This document shows positions 62,479-64,000 of a stretch of 64,000 bases of DNA, piece by piece. This DNA is from Chloroflexota bacterium (GTDB taxonomy: Bacteria > Chloroflexota > Anaerolineae > B4-G1): contig JAAZAN010000111.1 in assembly GCA_012514315.1 (NCBI GenBank), forward strand, positions 1 to 64,000. Reading direction: 5' to 3'. The translations under genes and the position numbers were made by a program. The notes beneath the pieces are model-generated. The model was not told the origin of the DNA, ran no database searches, and saw only the letters and a list, made by a program, of their open reading frames with translations. Each line of letters starts with the position of its first letter. The first letter of the stretch is position 1.

Positions 62479-63417
62479 GTGAACACAAACGAGGACGTGC
62501 CCGACGCTCTTTCCTCGGCCCATCGCACTCGTGTGGGAGCACAACACGGTGTTCCGCATAGTGCTGGGCCTCATCTCCGCTATCCATCAAGTTCAGTACA
62601 GGCAGCGTTGCGTCAGTCTGCTGGACAGCTGCAGGAAGTCACGGACATCCCGCGTCTGGAGGCGGAGGTGCTTCTCGCCCATGTTTTGCAGAGTTCACGC
62701 ACTACTCTATTGGCTCATCCCGAACAGGCGCTGTCGGCGGACCAGTTCTGGCGCTATGCCGATATCGTCCGCCAGCGATCGACAGGCTACCCTTTGCCCT
62801 ATCTGACCGGAACTGCTGAGTTCTATGCGCTCTCGTTCGAGGTGACACCCGAGGTGCTGATCCCGCGGCCGGAGACCGAGATCCTGGTTGATCTTGCCCT
62901 GGCTCGCCGTCCAACTTGTGTTGTTGATGTTGGGACGGGGTCCGGATGTATCGCAATTGCGCTGGCCGCGCACCTGCCAGAAGCTCAGATCACCGGCATC
63001 GAGCTGTCACCCGCGGCGCTGGCCGTGGCTCAGCGGAATGCCGAGCGCCATGGTGTCGCCGATCGCATCCAATGGATTGTGGGTGACGTCCTGGTGCCCC
63101 GTCCTGGACCGGCTGACCTGATTGTCTCCAATCCCCCCTACGTCCGTACCAGTGAGATGGCGACTCTGCCGGTGTCGGTCCGGAGTTACGAGCCTGCTGT
63201 GGCCCTAGATGGGGGAGCGGATGGCCTTGTGACCATTCGGCAGTTGCTCAATCAGGCTCCCGCAGTATTGGGGCCCGATGGTTGTCTGCTGATGGAGATC
63301 GGCGTTGACCAAGCTGAGGCGGCCATCGATCTGGCTCGTACCGCGTTTCCCCAGGCCCAGATCTACATACATCCTGACTTGGCTGGACACGATCGCGTGT
63401 TGGAGGTCAGTCTGTGA
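62479..63417 (+). CDS. prmC: Release factor glutamine methyltransferase
   Basis: A 312-residue class I methyltransferase. After an N-terminal extension of about 38 residues unlike the family, the usual helical domain begins (ALRQSAGQL, RLEAEVLLAHVLQ). SAM motif I VDVGTGSGCIAIALA (about 154-168) follows, then the catalytic NPPYV motif and PAVALDGGADGL. It methylates the GGQ glutamine of release factors. The GTG start is 17 bases after AGGAGGG, an unusually long spacing, so the true start is not certain; an internal start nearer the conserved domain is possible. It overlaps the HAD gene by four bases (GTGA). Confidence 0.93.
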   Translation: MNTNEDVPDALSSAHRTRVGAQHGVPHSAGPHLRYPSSSVQAALRQSAGQLQEVTDIPRLEAEVLLAHVLQSSRTTLLAHPEQALSADQFWRYADIVRQRSTGYPLPYLTGTAEFYALSFEVTPEVLIPRPETEILVDLALARRPTCVVDVGTGSGCIAIALAAHLPEAQITGIELSPAALAVAQRNAERHGVADRIQWIVGDVLVPRPGPADLIVSNPPYVRTSEMATLPVSVRSYEPAVALDGGADGLVTIRQLLNQAPAVLGPDGCLLMEIGVDQAEAAIDLARTAFPQAQIYIHPDLAGHDRVLEVSL

Positions 63418-64000
63418 TCGATTTGGTGGCATTGGATTTAGATGGTACACTCATTGGCGACGATCTGGTTGTCTCGCCGCGTGTCAGACGGGCGATCCAG
63501 GCTGTTCAGGACCGCGACGTCACGGTGACTCTGGCGACGGGACGTATGCACGCATTTGCGGTGCCTTTCGCGCACGAACTGCACCTTACTGCACCGCTTA
63601 TCTCCTACCAAGGGGCCCTGATCTGCCCGGCAGATTCGGACGCCCCGCTGTACCGGGTCACCATGTCGCGCGATCTGATGCGCGAGGCACTGGATTGGCA
63701 GATTGAGCGGGGTTGGCAGGTTGTGTTGTTTGCCAATGGCGCGGCCTACGTCGCGGATCGACGCAGGCCGCAGGAGTTCTATCGCGAACTTGTGGGCGAG
63801 CATTCAATCTGGGTCGATGATCTGCGAGATGTTCTGGTTGACTATGATCCGATGAAGTTCATCGTCTTTGTCAAGCCCGATACGGGCGCTCAGATCGAGG
63901 CGGAACTGCGTGACAGATTCGGCGACCGAATCGCCGTCACTCGATCACATGCCCTCATCGTCGAAGGTAATCCGCTGAATGTGTCCAAAGGGGATGCGCT
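63414..64000 (+). CDS. HAD-IIB (Cof-type) hydrolase, 3' end missing
   Basis: The gene starts with GTG overlapping the prmC stop and stays open to the end of the window (about 195 codons). Motif I is LVALDLDGTLIGDD, motif II is VTLATGRMHAFAVPF, and PLISYQGALIC follows, as in Cof-type phosphatases. The cap domain occupies the middle. It breaks off at GNPLNVSKGDAL, just where the conserved Lys motif (SKGxAL) begins, so the final catalytic DxxND lies outside the window. Members hydrolyse sugar phosphates and similar compounds. Confidence 0.88.
   Translation, partial: MIDLVALDLDGTLIGDDLVVSPRVRRAIQAVQDRDVTVTLATGRMHAFAVPFAHELHLTAPLISYQGALICPADSDAPLYRVTMSRDLMREALDWQIERGWQVVLFANGAAYVADRRRPQEFYRELVGEHSIWVDDLRDVLVDYDPMKFIVFVKPDTGAQIEAELRDRFGDRIAVTRSHALIVEGNPLNVSKGDA

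Noticed and set aside
1-64000. tRNA genes, CRISPR arrays, insertion sequences or prophage genes
   Set aside because: I looked for cloverleaf-like segments, regularly spaced repeats, transposase or integrase motifs and phage structural genes and saw none; a tRNA or covariance-model scan would be the decisive test.

Overview
The window comes from a bacterial chromosome, moderately GC-rich, most likely a member of the Chloroflexota (Anaerolineae-like). That placement is an inference. It rests on a dense array of GT-C (GT39/PMT_2-like) membrane glycosyltransferases with long extracytoplasmic C-terminal modules, secreted proteins with Pro-Thr linkers, and frequent GTG and TTG starts. No single marker proves it.

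Layout. (1) 1-580: 3' end of a 23S rRNA gene, 5S rRNA and a factor-independent terminator. (2) 654-6213: housekeeping block with tatA on the minus strand, divergent from dnaX-ybaB-recR-comEC. (3) 6214-9480: a gene-poor decay zone holding one intact VOC-family gene, a hydrolase remnant fused to a broken serine hydrolase, and a broken PD-(D/E)XK-like gene. (4) 9480-10793: a GH4 family glycosidase, divergent from (5) 10949-30196: a long plus-strand cluster of seven polytopic GT-C-type proteins, a secreted FN3-like protein and a secreted FGE-fold protein. (6) 30225-40542: a tightly coupled operon with its own promoter, encoding a DUF4956 membrane protein, a CotH-like protein, a VTC-type polyphosphate polymerase domain, a second CotH-like protein with a beta-helix, a membrane protein and a third CotH-like protein. 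(7) 45367-40605: two overlapping minus-strand GT39 genes. (8) 45611-51852: an FN3-like secreted protein and two more GT-C proteins. (9) 51994-54276: DEAD-box RNA helicase, convergent with hxlB-like phosphohexuloisomerase. (10) 54455-60045: a secreted unknown, a DUF2723 GT-C protein and an O-antigen ligase-like protein. (11) 60086-64000: VOC protein, HAD hydrolase, prfA, prmC and a HAD-IIB gene cut by the window end.

How it may work together. The GT-C enzymes would use lipid-phosphate sugars on the outer face of the membrane. A shared C-terminal beta-rich module, present in nearly all of them in one to three copies, gives them a common extracytoplasmic architecture. The operon in (6) pairs predicted phosphotransferase-fold (CotH) proteins with a polyphosphate polymerase and a small membrane protein. 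A phosphate-based surface modification system embedded in a glycan-assembly island is the best candidate here for an undescribed system. One of its CotH proteins appears to lack the metal-binding aspartates and may be a pseudokinase.

Sigma70-type promoters can be read at eleven places. Two of them lie so close to the start codon that the transcripts should be leaderless or nearly so.
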